64,000 bases of DNA from Lucifuga dentata (Eukaryota > Chordata > Actinopteri > Ophidiiformes > Bythitidae): the NCBI GenBank assembly GCA_014773175.1, contig VXCM01001550.1:16231-80230 (forward strand), in the 5' to 3' direction. The notes beneath the pieces were generated by a model. The model made no database searches. It worked only from the letters and a program-made list of their open reading frames with translations, and was not told the DNA's origin. Positions 50,838 to 62,316 of the stretch are shown here, piece by piece. Numbering within the stretch: the stretch's first letter is position 1; each line of letters opens with the position of its first letter. The position numbers and the translations under genes are program-made.

Positions 50838-51513
50838 CCAGTTGATATGCAATAAAAACGAGTCTGCATTTGTCAGGGTCTGATTCCTTTTGCTGGACTT
50901 CAGAAGTGTTCAGAGATATTTAATATGAGAGATTTAAGACAGAAATAAAGAGAGTGAGAAACCTGAAAAAAGAGGACTATAGACTTATGGTCTGCTAACG
51001 TTCATAGTGCTGTGGTGTTTATTTGTATAGATGCCTGCATGCTTTGTTGTGTCTTTGTTACAATTTAAAAAAGCCTAAGTAAATCTAAGCGTGGGACATT
51101 GATGATGTTATGGAAGTGATATCTTACAAAGAGAGGAATCATTGTTGGATCCTCTGCTATTTTGATCAACTCTTACATATTCAAGAACTGTAAATGTTTT
51201 GATTCCATTCTGATGAGAGTGCCAGAAAGAGAGAGAGTGAAAAGAAATGAATTAGAGGGACATTCATGTGATGAGAAGGGCGAGTCGTCCTTTCAAATAT
51301 TGTCTCTTGTCTCCTCAGTCTGGTATGAGGTGCTGCTATTCTGCTACATTGGTATGACATGCACAATGTTCACACAGTAATGGCTTATAAAGAGGGAATT
51401 TAATGGTGAGCCGAGTATTGCGTAGTCCAGTGGAACTGGAGCAGATTAAATTTTGGAACAAAATAAACATGAATTTTGCACCACTGACACTGTCTCGTTG
51501 AACAGCACCAAAA

Positions 51514-51644
51514 GTGAATGTAATGTGCTGTGAACCCCATTGTTTTTTGTTTTTTGTTTTTTTTTTCTTTACATTGTGNGTGAATGTAATGTGCTGTGAA
51601 CCCCATTGTTTTTTGTTTTTTGTTTTTTTTTTCTTTACATTGTG
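51514..51644 (+). other. false 65-bp duplication at contig join
   Basis: 51514-51578 and 51580-51644 are identical around N 51579, next to T-rich sequence. Confidence 0.9.
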
Positions 51645-52270
51645 TTATCATTCATAGCAGTGTTTTTGGAGAGGATGGTGTTTGGATGGCAGAATAAACC
51701 ATAGTTAAGGTTTTTCTGACTCTGTTGCTGAATAATTTATGTCAGCTGTGTGTTTCAGAACAGAGACACTTGTCATTATAGGAGATGTTTTTGAATTGTA
51801 TTGTTTGGTTCTTTTTATAAAAAAAAAAAACGTTTGTGGTTTTGTAAAGTATGAAATATTAGGGACATTAAGCAGTGACGGTTAGGAAGACAGCTACGGT
51901 GACCGGAAGTAGATCTGTGGTTCTGCCATAGCCATGGACGTTTAAGTCAATAACCAACACCACTTTACGAATGGACTACGGGAACGGACTATGGACTACA
52001 AGTGTTTAAATGCAATTTAACTGTAAACAATTAGCTGTGAAAAATGTCATTTAAAAGGACCAAAGATCATTTGGAGGACAAAATTATTTCAGAAGATGAG
52101 GTTTGTAGTGTTGTATGATATAAACAAATCTGTTAATTTAGATTTACCATATAAAACATAATGCCACTATTGTCTGGATTACCTGACATTACGGAATGTG
52201 ACATGTCTTAAAAAAACCTCAATATAATTAATATCCTTCACTGAAATTGTAAAATCATTGAAAGTACATG

Positions 52271-52272
<2 letters not shown>

Positions 52273-52317
<45 letters not shown>
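52273..52317 (+). repeat. (TA)n microsatellite running into the gap
   Basis: At least 22 TA units, cut off by the gap. Confidence 0.97.
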
Positions 52318-52423
52318 NNNNNNNNNNNNNNNNNNNNNNNNNNNNNNNNNNNNNNNNNNNNNNNNNNNNNNNNNNNNNNNNNNNNNNNNNNNNNNNNNNN
52401 NNNNNNNNNNNNNNNNNNNNNNN
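52318..52423. other. assembly gap (106 N)
   Basis: A run of N after a (TA)n tract that begins near 52273 and before a short poly-A. The gap is most likely a failed assembly of the microsatellite. Confidence 0.99.
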
Positions 52424-53636
52424 AAAAAAAAAATTACTGGTAAATAACAATGTAAAATCCACTTACCTTAAACTCATGTAGTACCATCTATGTGAAACCT
52501 GGATTTTTGCCGTAGTAGATCTGCCAGCTACGGTTGACTGAGTGGATGCATGCGCAAAAGAGTACATACATAGTTCTGGTCACTGTAGTGGTCTTTCCAA
52601 CTGTTGTTGCTTAATGTCCCTAGCGTAAGCATGATACTGCACAGTTCCGTGGCCATATCCTAGTCAAATTGCAGAGGGTTCTCTGACTTTGACTTTTTTT
52701 TTAAAGTTTCTGTCCAGACAGTGGTAAATAAAAACCAAATATGCACTTGTGTCTACATTTGGTGGAATGCGGGAAGTGATTGTTGCAGAGTGATGCAAGA
52801 ATGAGGCTTGGCTCTGTCTCTTTTCTGATTGGCTAGTTTAATATATTTATTTTTTTCATGATTATTTAACAGTACTAAAAGGAAATTCCTGTTATAGTTG
52901 ACCACTGCTGCTTTGTCTGTCATAATAGCTGTTCATCCTGCAGGAAGCTTTGCCCCAGTTGGAAGAGGTCAAACATTAGCCTACTTTGCTGGTATGGAGC
53001 CCATTAGCCTTGGGGTAAGGTTTAGAATGAGGCCACTGATAGAAGTCATCCATTCTTTTTTTAACCCCCCCACCCAGACCATGCCTCCTCACCCCTCACT
53101 GCTCCTAGTAACCACACTGGATCACTACATGCAAATTTGACATAATGTACTTTTGGGTATGCAAGAGTGCATGTGTGTGGGTCTAAAGTCTCTGAGTGTG
53201 GGAGGTTGGACATGTGATGAGGGTTGGAGAATGGGGGGCTTTCTTGCAATGGGACAAAGAACTCTCAGTCTGGCACAGTCGTGGTAACTGTCCAATCTGC
53301 TGTTCCATTAGTTACTTAGTTGTTAAAGCAGTTGAACTAGTCTGACTCAGTGACAGTTTAAATTTGTGAACTCTTATTCCTTAAAAAAAATGTATCCACT
53401 GCATGACAATATGATATATAGAATGATCAACCACAACATTAAAACCACTGACAGGTAGAGTGAATATCATGGATCATCTGGTTACAATGTCACATGTCTA
53501 GTGGTGGGATATATTAGACAGCAAGTCAACAGTCAGTTCTTGAAGTTGTGTTGGAAGCAGGAAAAATTGGCAAACGTAAGGATCTGAGCAACTTTGACAA
53601 GGGCCAACTTGTGATGGCTAGACAACTGGGTCAGAG

Positions 53637-53759
53637 CATCTCCAAAATGGCAGGTCTTGTGGGGCGTTCCTGGTATGCAGTGGTCAGTACCTACCAANCA
53701 TCTCCAAAATGGCAGGTCTTGTGGGGCGTTCCTGGTATGCAGTGGTCAGTACCTACCAA
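53637..53759 (+). other. false 61-bp duplication at contig join
   Basis: 53637-53697 and 53699-53759 are identical around N 53698 in the Tc1 transposase. Confidence 0.95.
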
Positions 53760-53857
53760 AAGTGGTCCAAGGAAAGACAGCTGGTGAACCAGCGACAGAG
53801 TCATGGACGCCCAAGGCTCATTGATGCGTGTGGGGAGTGAAGGCTAGCCTGTCTGGT

Positions 53858-53908
53858 CTACAAGTGTTTAAACGCAATTTAACTGTAAACAATTAGCTGT
53901 GAAAAATG
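53858..53908 (+). repeat. 51-bp insertion in Tc1 transposase matching 51996-52046
   Basis: This block matches 51996-52046 at 50 of 51 positions in the same orientation. It interrupts the transposase between a segment reading as LACLV and one reading as RRPTVLQIAE, which are adjacent in related Tc1 transposases. The source segment lies inside the TIR element at 51862-52620. Confidence 0.85.
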
Positions 53909-55147
53909 CTCCCACAGAAGACCTACTGTCCTACAAATAGCTGAAAAAAATGAATGCTGGCTGTGATAGACAGGTATCAGAACACAGTGCACGGCAGCTT
54001 GCTGCATATGGGGCTGCAAGCTGAGACCTCTGTCCACCACCCAATGTGCCTACAATGGGCTTGTGAGCATCAGAACTGGACCATGGAGCAATGGAAGAAG
54101 GTGGCCTGGTCTGATGAATCATATTCTCTTTTATATCATGTGAATGGCCAGGTGCACGTGTGTCATTTACCTGGGGAAGAGATGGCAGCAGGATGCATAT
54201 GGGAATAAGGCAAGCAGGTGGAGGCAGTGTGATGATCTGGGCAATGTTCTGCTGGGAAACCTTGTGTCCTGGCATTCATGTGGATGTTACTTTGACACGT
54301 ACCACCTACCTAAACATTGCTGCAGAACAAGCACACCCCTTCATGGCAGTGGTATTCCCTGATGGCAGCGGCCTCTTTCAGCAGGATAATACGCCCTGCC
54401 ACACTGCAGAAATTGTTCAGGAATGGTTTGAGGAACATGACACAGAGTTCAAGATGTTGACTTGGCTTCCAAATTCTCCAGATCTCAGTCTGAGGGATGT
54501 GCTGGAAAAACAAGTCCGATCCATGCAGGCCCCACCTCACAACTTACAGGACTTAAAGGATCTGCTGCTAACGTCTTGGTGCCAGATACCACAGGACACC
54601 TTCAGAAGTCTTGTGGAGTCCATGCCACGACAGGTCAGAGCTATTTTGGCGGCACGAGGAGGACCTACACAGTATTAGGCAGGTGGTTTTAATGTTGTGG
54701 CTGATTGGTATATACAAACTGTATCTGCATGCCCCAACACTTCAGTGAAGCTTTATGATGCTTATGTTGAGTGACGCTGCATAATCAGTGTTTGTCAAAA
54801 CTTTGGCATCTCCACTGTTATGTAAAGCTAACCTAAGCAATTTGTGGCAGAGGGACTGCAAAACAGTTTCATACAAGAAGCCCTGAGATGCCATCAGCTT
54901 AACAAATTTGTTATAGGGAACATTATAAGAATGAGTTGCCTTCTTACACATCCAACAGACAAATATCAACATGTACATCTCGCTGGATGAACTTGAATTT
55001 GCTGTTTATCGTAAGTTATATGAGGTTGCAGAGGAACCATTTTGTCTCTAATAACTGATATAATTGTTACTTTTTGCTTGCCAAATAATTGTTTGTTGTG
55101 AAAACACTTGGCTTGCTGACCCTCCTTGGTTTTTAGTCACCCTGGCT

Positions 55148-55148
<1 letters not shown>

Positions 55149-55180
<32 letters not shown>
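55149..55180 (+). repeat. poly-T tract
   Basis: About 32 T. Confidence 0.9.
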
Positions 55181-55181
<1 letters not shown>

Positions 55182-57721
55182 TAAATTATCAAAAAATTTC
55201 TTTACCATAAATAAAGGTAAGAAAAATATGTTAATGTTAAGAACATTAAGAAAGATCAATCAAATTATTTTACAGCTCAGTAAGTCACATACAGCAGCAA
55301 GTAACTAAGACCTTATTAGAGCCTTACTCACCAGAGTACAATTGAATTGACTCAATACTCCAATAACTTGCACATCCAAAATCACACTCAATGTCATTGC
55401 TACATTGGACACACATATTGGCATTTTGGTATGTAATTACCTCTGCCGTACTTATATAAATATGTAATATTTCAGACATTAAGCATATAAAAGCTGTTCC
55501 TCATGGAAAACACATGTATAAATCCTAGCTTGGAAATAAAATAAGCTATATAAATCACATGACTGTGGAACATTTTGGCCCCCAGTTGACACATCTATCT
55601 CTTAACAGCTCTGGTCAGATCCAGCTATTGGAAGCCAACGAAGATCAACGATCAATTTAGACAATGTCCCTGAACTGAGTTCCAAACCCCACACAGTATT
55701 ACTGTCAACTGCTGGTGGACAGGAGGAAGAAATATCATAATAACATTAAAATGCAGAGTCAAAATTGGAAGATGAAAAAATAGCTCTACTAAATGAAAAA
55801 CACATACTTAAACCACAGATTTCCCTTCACTCAGTTAAATATCCAGTTTAGCAACCATTGCTGATGTTATGATTTGTCTGGATTGTGCTTTGAGTGCTTC
55901 TTCTACACTTCACCAAATCAGATCACAGTGTGAGCCAGCCCATCAGCAATGCCCCATGGCTTGTTTTTTTTCCATTATATGTTTGTGTGGAAAGCTAATG
56001 GGAATCACATCAGCAGAGATCATGGAGAACAAATAAGTTGCCAGTTGTACCCAGATTGTGGCCAAATTTATGTCCGCAGAGAACTGTGATGTGATGCAGG
56101 AAGATTGTGAGCCATACCACCTCAGACTGTGAATTTTGTCATGCTGCCAAGATACTATCCAGGAGTCTGACGAGCAGACAGTTAATGTGATCGGGAATAA
56201 ATGGCTGTCCTCTTCATGGCCTCTGTCATCAACATTAATTGGCAGGATTTTTACGATATGTTTGCTGTTTTTTTATTTATTTATTTATTTATTGTTTTAA
56301 CACCATTGCTCCGCATGCACACAGTAAACTTCCTTCTCATTTATATTTTTGCAGGATGCAGCACACTCATAAACACACAAACAGACCCATATATATACTG
56401 TACACAAATATACGTATACTGTGCATACAGTATATATAATATACACATACACAGATACATGTGAAACCCCTGGGCATTCTGGCCACATAGATAACTAGGA
56501 TGGGGGGTGGGTAGAAGCTGAAGCCTCACACAGTAGAGAGCACTTAGTAACGCACTAGTTGGTAATGTGGTCACAGTGAACCCTGCCAGTGCTAAGCTAT
56601 TTCATAAGCGCTAATGACTATCAGTCACCAACACAGTATCAAATGACATAATGTGCTAGCTCTTTGGATAACAAGGGTCTATCATGTGCATGTCCAGTGT
56701 GAAGCTAAGCTAAGACACACACAGTGCCAAATTATTGTAGTATGTGGGAAAGCATAAATCACAAAATGCTTCGCCTTAAACATCGCAGAGTAATGAGATT
56801 CCTCCTACACCTTTCTATTGATGCAGCAGCTTATATTTATGAATGGCAGTCCTGCATGATTTTCACTTTGCAATGCAAGTACACAGAGAATGTAGCTCAT
56901 TGTAGTTGTCTTATGGGGCAATGCCTAAGCCCTCCAATCAGTGCAATGTTATTCCAACTGCAGCAATTATGAAATATGATGCAGTACTTCTGCATATCAC
57001 AAACGCACGCACACACACGCACAGATATTTCCAGTGGGGAATCCCTCACACACAAATCTCTGTTTATGGATAATCCCTTACAAGGAAGAAAAATGCAGTT
57101 CTTTGAATATAGGAGAGAGATTTATTTGAGTAGAAATAAAAGTACAAACAGACACATTCACACAGACAAGCACACACAAAGATAGAAGAATGCGTTCACA
57201 TCAAAGTAAAACCTGAAGTAGAGAGAGGGTCATTTGAAATTGCTATTTGAAATGGTTATTGGTAGTTTGTGTTGTGTGTTTGTGCAATTTGTGGGGCAGC
57301 TGGGCATCATGTGTACATTATGTGTATGCATATACATTGGAAGTTGAGTATATATGATTTATTTATACAAGCATATTGTGTATTCATTTAGAACATAATC
57401 ATAAACCCCCACTGTCATGCTCAGCACATAGCGGTAATAAAGGAGTTCCTGCAGGTACACCTGCTCCCTGCACCATTTTATATTTTATCACAAATTTCCA
57501 CTTCATCTTTCTCTTTTCCCCATTTCTTATCACATTGGATAACCATATCTCCCCCCAAACCACACCCACCCTCCTTCTTATTTTCTGCTTTCTGCTTCTC
57601 TCTTCCCTCTGTTTCCCTCTCTCTTCCTCTCACTCTCTCCCCTCCCTCTCTTTGTTCTCACCAGCATCCCGCAAAAATTACCCTTTACTATCTCCCTTTC
57701 TGTCTGTGCGTGCGCAGGTGC

Positions 57722-57723
<2 letters not shown>

Positions 57724-57755
<32 letters not shown>
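57724..57755 (+). repeat. (TG)n microsatellite
   Basis: 16 TG units downstream of a pyrimidine-rich stretch (57.5-57.7 kb). Confidence 0.95.
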
Positions 57756-57757
<2 letters not shown>

Positions 57758-57819
57758 ATAGCCAGTTGAATATTTGTGTGAGTGGCCATGTGAGTATGCA
57801 TGTGCAACTCTGAGAAGAC

Positions 57820-58080
57820 AAGTGAAGGAGAAGGAGAAGGAAAAGAAAGAGCAAGAGTCGATCTGAGAAGAGAGAAGATGAGAAGCAGGGGGACTGGATG
57901 TGACCATGTGGATGATGTTTTGGCTTTGGGACAGTAGCTGACCTACAGCAGTGTGTGTGAGCGTGATTGTGAGAGTGGCTGCATGTGTGAGATGGGATCC
58001 GCTCTGGGCAGAAGACAAGCAGCCGAGAGAGGGGAAAGAAAGGCAAAAGAAGCCAGAAAGGCCAGGCTCAATAGTAAGGT
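57820..58080 (+). promoter_or_regulatory. candidate internal first exon or promoter, weak
   Basis: A pyrimidine-rich stretch (57.5-57.7 kb) and (TG)n are followed by purine-rich, higher-GC sequence ending in two overlapping donor-like sites, GTAAGG at 58074 and GTACCC at 58079. This resembles the layout before shank3 coding exon 1. SHANK3 is known to use intragenic promoters. No coding match supports it. Confidence 0.2.
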
Positions 58081-59178
58081 ACCCCACTTGCTCTCATCAT
58101 CTTTTTAATTTAATTTCCCCATTGCCTTTGCTGTTACAATGGCTTTGTGTTACTCTGTCTCTCTGCTGTCGTACTTCCAATGTGTAGGTATTACCAAATA
58201 CTTTCCTTTCCATCCCGTCTACCTGTCTACACCCCCCAACCCCCCATCCCTCTCTCCCTGGCATACCTTCTGTTGTTATGCTCTGCTGCATGTTGGCTGT
58301 GTGAAGAGATGGTGCAGTCTTGTCTGAAACACTGACAGAATGCTAATGTTTCTCTCTGCACTGTTTCGGTTGCTAACTGTAGGCTAGGATCAGTATGTGT
58401 GTGTCTGTGTGTGTGCGGGTTGTGAGAGGATGAGTGAAAATTTTTGGCATTTGCCCATGTAAATATTTCTAGCCATGAGTGTTTTGCTTTGGGGTGTATG
58501 AGAGAGTAGCAAATAAATGTGACTGTGGCAGGTGGGAAAATGCCTGTATGTGGATGTGATAGACATTTGTGTGTATGTGTGTGTGTATGGTGTGTATAGT
58601 GTATTCAGTATGTGTATGATAGTGTCTCTCCAGATTAGTACATGCCTTGTGGTCTTTACTGTCTGTTATCTAAATTTGCTTCAGTCACATTCGTGCATAA
58701 CCCTGATGTTGATGCCATGTGATCGACCTGTTTCACTGAATGTGTTTGTGTGCCAAAGACACGAAGCTACAAAGACCTGATAAAAACAGCAATACAGCTG
58801 AGGAACATTTATAAACTAACTATAAATTTTCTGTGAATCTCAGCCGCAAGTCTTGGAGCTGTCAGTCTCAGCAGGTAGCAGCTGTCTGCAGGGCTCCCTG
58901 CAGCCAGTCTGACTTAGATACAGCAGCTCACTATCTGAGATGTATAGAAACACCGCATAATATATGCACATTTACTCAACACAGACTGTCAATATCAGTC
59001 TTAATGCCATGTCATTCCTGTTGATTATTACCACGCTTTCAAATGCAGCTTGTGTAAATAGGATCCATTAAAACTATTCAGTGTGCTCAACTGTGACAGT
59101 GTGTGTGTGAGTTTGTTTTGGCTTGGCTTGGCTTGTAGTGTCAGTCTTATTTAACTTTGCACTTACCTAATTATAGCC

Positions 59179-59180
<2 letters not shown>

Positions 59181-59213
<33 letters not shown>
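59181..59213 (+). repeat. (TG)n microsatellite
   Basis: About 16 TG units. Confidence 0.95.
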
Positions 59214-59216
<3 letters not shown>

Positions 59217-59646
59217 GTCTGCTGCTTCATTTCTTCAGTTCGCTTTGTGCAAGTTCGTCTGTGAGGCTGATGTAATGAAAAATTGCAGCACACCAGACAC
59301 AACAGGAGTGATGTTTATTAGTCACCACAATAGTATCGGACCAATCTTTACCCACACCTTTCTTAACTTAAATTGTGAATGAAAAGAGAGAGAGAGTGAT
59401 CAGAAAGAAGGAATTGATTCTTTTCTGTTCAGCATGCTCTGAAACCAGGCCATGTAGAAACTATGGCCCTGGGCTTTCTATAATACAACCCAACAGGCTC
59501 CGTGTGATTTCTGCTAGTAGGTACTTCAATTGTTAATGTTGTGGGTTCTGGTTTTATGATTCGAGTATCAGAGCAGAGCCATAGGAAACACAGGGGGACA
59601 CATTGTCTGTAGGTTTGGTGGGCCTGTCCCTAATCATGACCAGTTA

Positions 59647-60137
59647 TCCATCTATCTATAAAGCCATAAATCTCTGTCCGTCCATCTGTCTGTGGCACCA
59701 ATATCTCTAGACCCAAAAATGTGCAGTGTTGCATGTGAAGTTGTTTGGATGAGTGGTTCTCGAATTGAGCTTTGCTGGTAAAAAGTAGTCCGCGAGGCAG
59801 GATACACTCCAGGCGCGGCAGCATACGCTCCGCTCCACGGCCACTTATGACAGGCTGTGTCGCACACCATAAAGTCCGACCTGTTCCGAACAGGCACATT
59901 TTTAACGGCCACTGCAAACAAAGCTACCTCACCTCACAAGAACGTGCAAAACAAAATTATGGCAGGCTGCGGCATACACCGCAAAGTCCGGCCCTGTCTG
60001 AACACGCTCCGGGCACGGCGGCAGAATACATTCCAGGTGTAGCAGCATATGCTCCGCTCCACGGTCACTTATGGCAGTCCAAATGATGGTCCGAACAGCA
60101 TGTTTTGAACAGGCACTGCACTAGTTTATGTTAATTT
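59647..60137 (-). repeat. interspersed repeat family X, copy B
   Basis: Reverse orientation to copy A: starts ATCTATCTATAAAGCC, then TCTGTGGCACCAATA, and ends GAACAGGCACTGCACTAGTTT. The GC-rich interior holds a direct repeat of about 40 bp with the CATACGCTCCGCTCCACGG motif (near 59820 and 60046, with one difference). No coding evidence. Confidence 0.7.
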
Positions 60138-62108
60138 GAAAACCAGTTTCCTTGTCATTATCCCAAATGATAACCCTACCATAAGTTAGCAAATGAGGTC
60201 AGCAAAAGTTAAATTAACTTTGGAGGAGATAACAAATTTGGTTAAACTCTGTTGCTCTTGTCTCCAAAGACCCATTTCCAGTGTGGGAGAAATGTCAGTG
60301 GTAATAGGCAAAGAGCCAATCAGAAGTTGGCTGTGAAAACCCTGGATGGTCTACAGGAGCGGGACATCCACTGACATCTATAGAGGAATTAGCCGCCTCC
60401 ACAATATTCATTCAGTGCATTTTTATGCATGCTGGCATTTCTGTGCTCCATTCCAATCATTCATACAGCAGTAAAATGTATACTATCTTTTCCTCCTTAT
60501 GGATAATGGAGCCCAACAAAAGTGGCCTAAAGCAGCACATGCAGTCCTGTAAAAATAGGGAGAGATACTGTATCTTTGGTGACGTTTCAAATACAAATGA
60601 TCTGTTTTGGCCAAAATTACAGGAATGTTGCATTATGTGTCCATTGCCGATTATACGTTACCTTGTATATTCTTCATACAGCTCCTCCTAAGTCTTGTGA
60701 AGCCAGTAATCATCAGCTTTTGTGGACTGCATTAGACATGTTATAATTTTATGGTAATTTTTCAGGCCTTAGTTGGAGGTTGCAGAAGACTGCATTATAT
60801 TGAAAGGTTTTTTTATATATATATATATAAGGGGTGTTTTTAGAAACACTTCTCACCACTAAAAATGACCACAGTTAAATCAAACCCTTTCTGTTTCAAT
60901 TTGTACAAAATTGAACACCAGAAGCATCACATAAGTAGAATGTATTGCAGAGCAGTGGTACTGGTTTGTATTCTATCCACGTATCTGCCCGTCTGTCTGT
61001 CTGCCTGAAAAGTCTCACTCTTCAAAAGTTACAGCTTATCTAGAAGTGCTATGTTGAAGGCAGCCAATTTTGCTGTTTAATATCTCTTCTTTTTTTGTTG
61101 TTTTTTTCTTTTCCCCTCCATTACAGCTGACTTCTAGATTCATTGCAGAAGTGCACACAAATTATGCATCATGTAGATCAAGCTGTCAGTCGCTCCATGC
61201 AGTACAACAGTATCCCACTAGCATGAGACTTTCCTCATTCTAGGTCAAATGAATGGATGATTGAAGAATCGGTCACCAGAGGCAAAAGGACCATAGAATC
61301 ATAATGATCATTGGGCTGAATAAACACACTATCTGAATGCTCCAGTCTCATGTTGGTCTGCTGACTGTCTCTTTGCGGACAAGATTTAACTTTTTTTGCA
61401 ATATTTTCATCTGGTTTTTTGACATCAATTTTTCTGTCCAATGAGCTTAACTAGGCTCAGCTTCCATTCATCTGTGTGTTTGTTTCATCCTCTGGCTCTG
61501 TCCCTCTACTGCCTGTCTGCCTGCATGTCCTGGTGTCAGTATTTGTGTGTGTGCGTGTGTGTTTCTCTGAAACCACATGACTGGACCTGATTCAGCTCTC
61601 TCTTTCTCTAATTCTGATGACAACATGAATTCCCCTCATTCTCTCTGCCCACCCTGCTTACACACACAGACACAGCCCCTGTGCGCGCACACATGCATGT
61701 TTGTTGTCATATTTCATGTGAAAAAGTAATAAATGCTAATTTATTACTAATTTATTTAGCTAATGTTTCCCATTGACTAATGACTGGTCACTAATGTATG
61801 TGATTATATATTTGTACACACAGACACATCTGTACAAGTTTGTGTGTGTATTCCTGTTTATGCCTTTGCCCTCTTCATTGCATTAATGGGTTGGCAGGTA
61901 CATTAGAGCTCAATTGTACTGACAGAAGAGAAAAAGCTGGACAAATCTGTATTGCCAGTGTGGTCTGGAGGGTGGGTGGAATTGGTTGAGTGTAAAGAGA
62001 ATGTGTTTGGGGCTCATACAATGCACATGGCTCACACATACAATAAGGCTGCACTCTGCATGTGCGTTAGTGTTTGAGTAGAGAAAAGAGGGCAGTAGCT
62101 TGGCTGTG

Positions 62109-62130
62109 TTTTTTTTTTTTTTTTTTTTTT
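62109..62130 (+). repeat. poly-T tract
   Basis: 22 T, shortly upstream of MITE copy 3. Confidence 0.9.
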
Positions 62131-62316
62131 AACACAGGCTAACTCACACTGCACTGCCAGGCTAAACTGTAGTTCCAGAAAAGGAATACAGGTAATCTAG
62201 AGAACTACAACAATATATTCCACTGAACAGGATTACGTGGGAAGCACCATGCTGTTCCATTCAAAGAAAGCTACCAGGAGCCAGGACTCGGAGGTTAGAC
62301 ACCCCCACGCTACACC

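Larger units (their letters stand above)
51862..52620. mobile_element. TA-flanked inverted-repeat DNA element (unassigned family)
   Basis: Both ends carry GGGACATTAAGCA in inverted orientation, flanked by TA. The inverted match extends to about 50 bp at roughly 78% identity, including a CGGTGACCGGAAGT stretch on the left. TA flanks suggest Tc1/mariner-type insertion. The interior holds a (TA)n tract, a 106-bp gap and a short ORF (ATG 52044 to TGA 52118, starting MSFKRTKDHLEDKI) of unknown meaning. Because of the gap its true length and coding content are unknown; it may be a MITE or a larger truncated element. Confidence 0.7.
53548..54678 (+). pseudogene. Tc1-like transposase pseudogene (DD34E family)
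   Basis: The product would be a DD34E cut-and-paste transposase. Visible pieces in order: an N-terminal DNA-binding region ([20 protein letters not shown], from about 53581); a middle segment with WACEHQNWTMEQWKKVAWSD, carrying the first catalytic Asp (about 54058-54117); then, in another frame, GGGSVMIWAMFCWE, GLFQQDNTPCHTA with the second Asp, WLPNSPDLS, and a C-terminus RAILAARGGPTQY ending at 54678. The usual NSPDLNPIEHLW motif is shortened to NSPDLS-LRDVLEKQV, so the residues around the catalytic Glu are deleted. At least one frameshift lies between the middle and C-terminal parts (near 54160-54208). Intact relatives elsewhere in the genome are likely. Confidence 0.9.
53417..54712 (+). 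mobile_element. Tc1-like transposon, near full length, inactive
   Basis: Terminal inverted repeats share the CCACAACATTAAAACCAC core (left near 53429-53446, right near 54683-54702) with TA-rich ends. The interior is a Tc1/mariner-superfamily transposase on the plus strand. The TIRs and transposase termini are both present, so this is an essentially complete 1.3-kb element. It is broken by frameshifts, a 51-bp foreign insertion at 53858-53908 and a small deletion over the third catalytic residue. A false 61-bp duplication around N 53698 further disturbs the N-terminal part. Confidence 0.9.

Noticed and set aside
57376..58087. Overlapping frames of 122-169 codons
   Set aside because: Arise from pyrimidine-rich and TG repeat sequence; Ser/Phe/Leu or His/Thr runs rather than protein.
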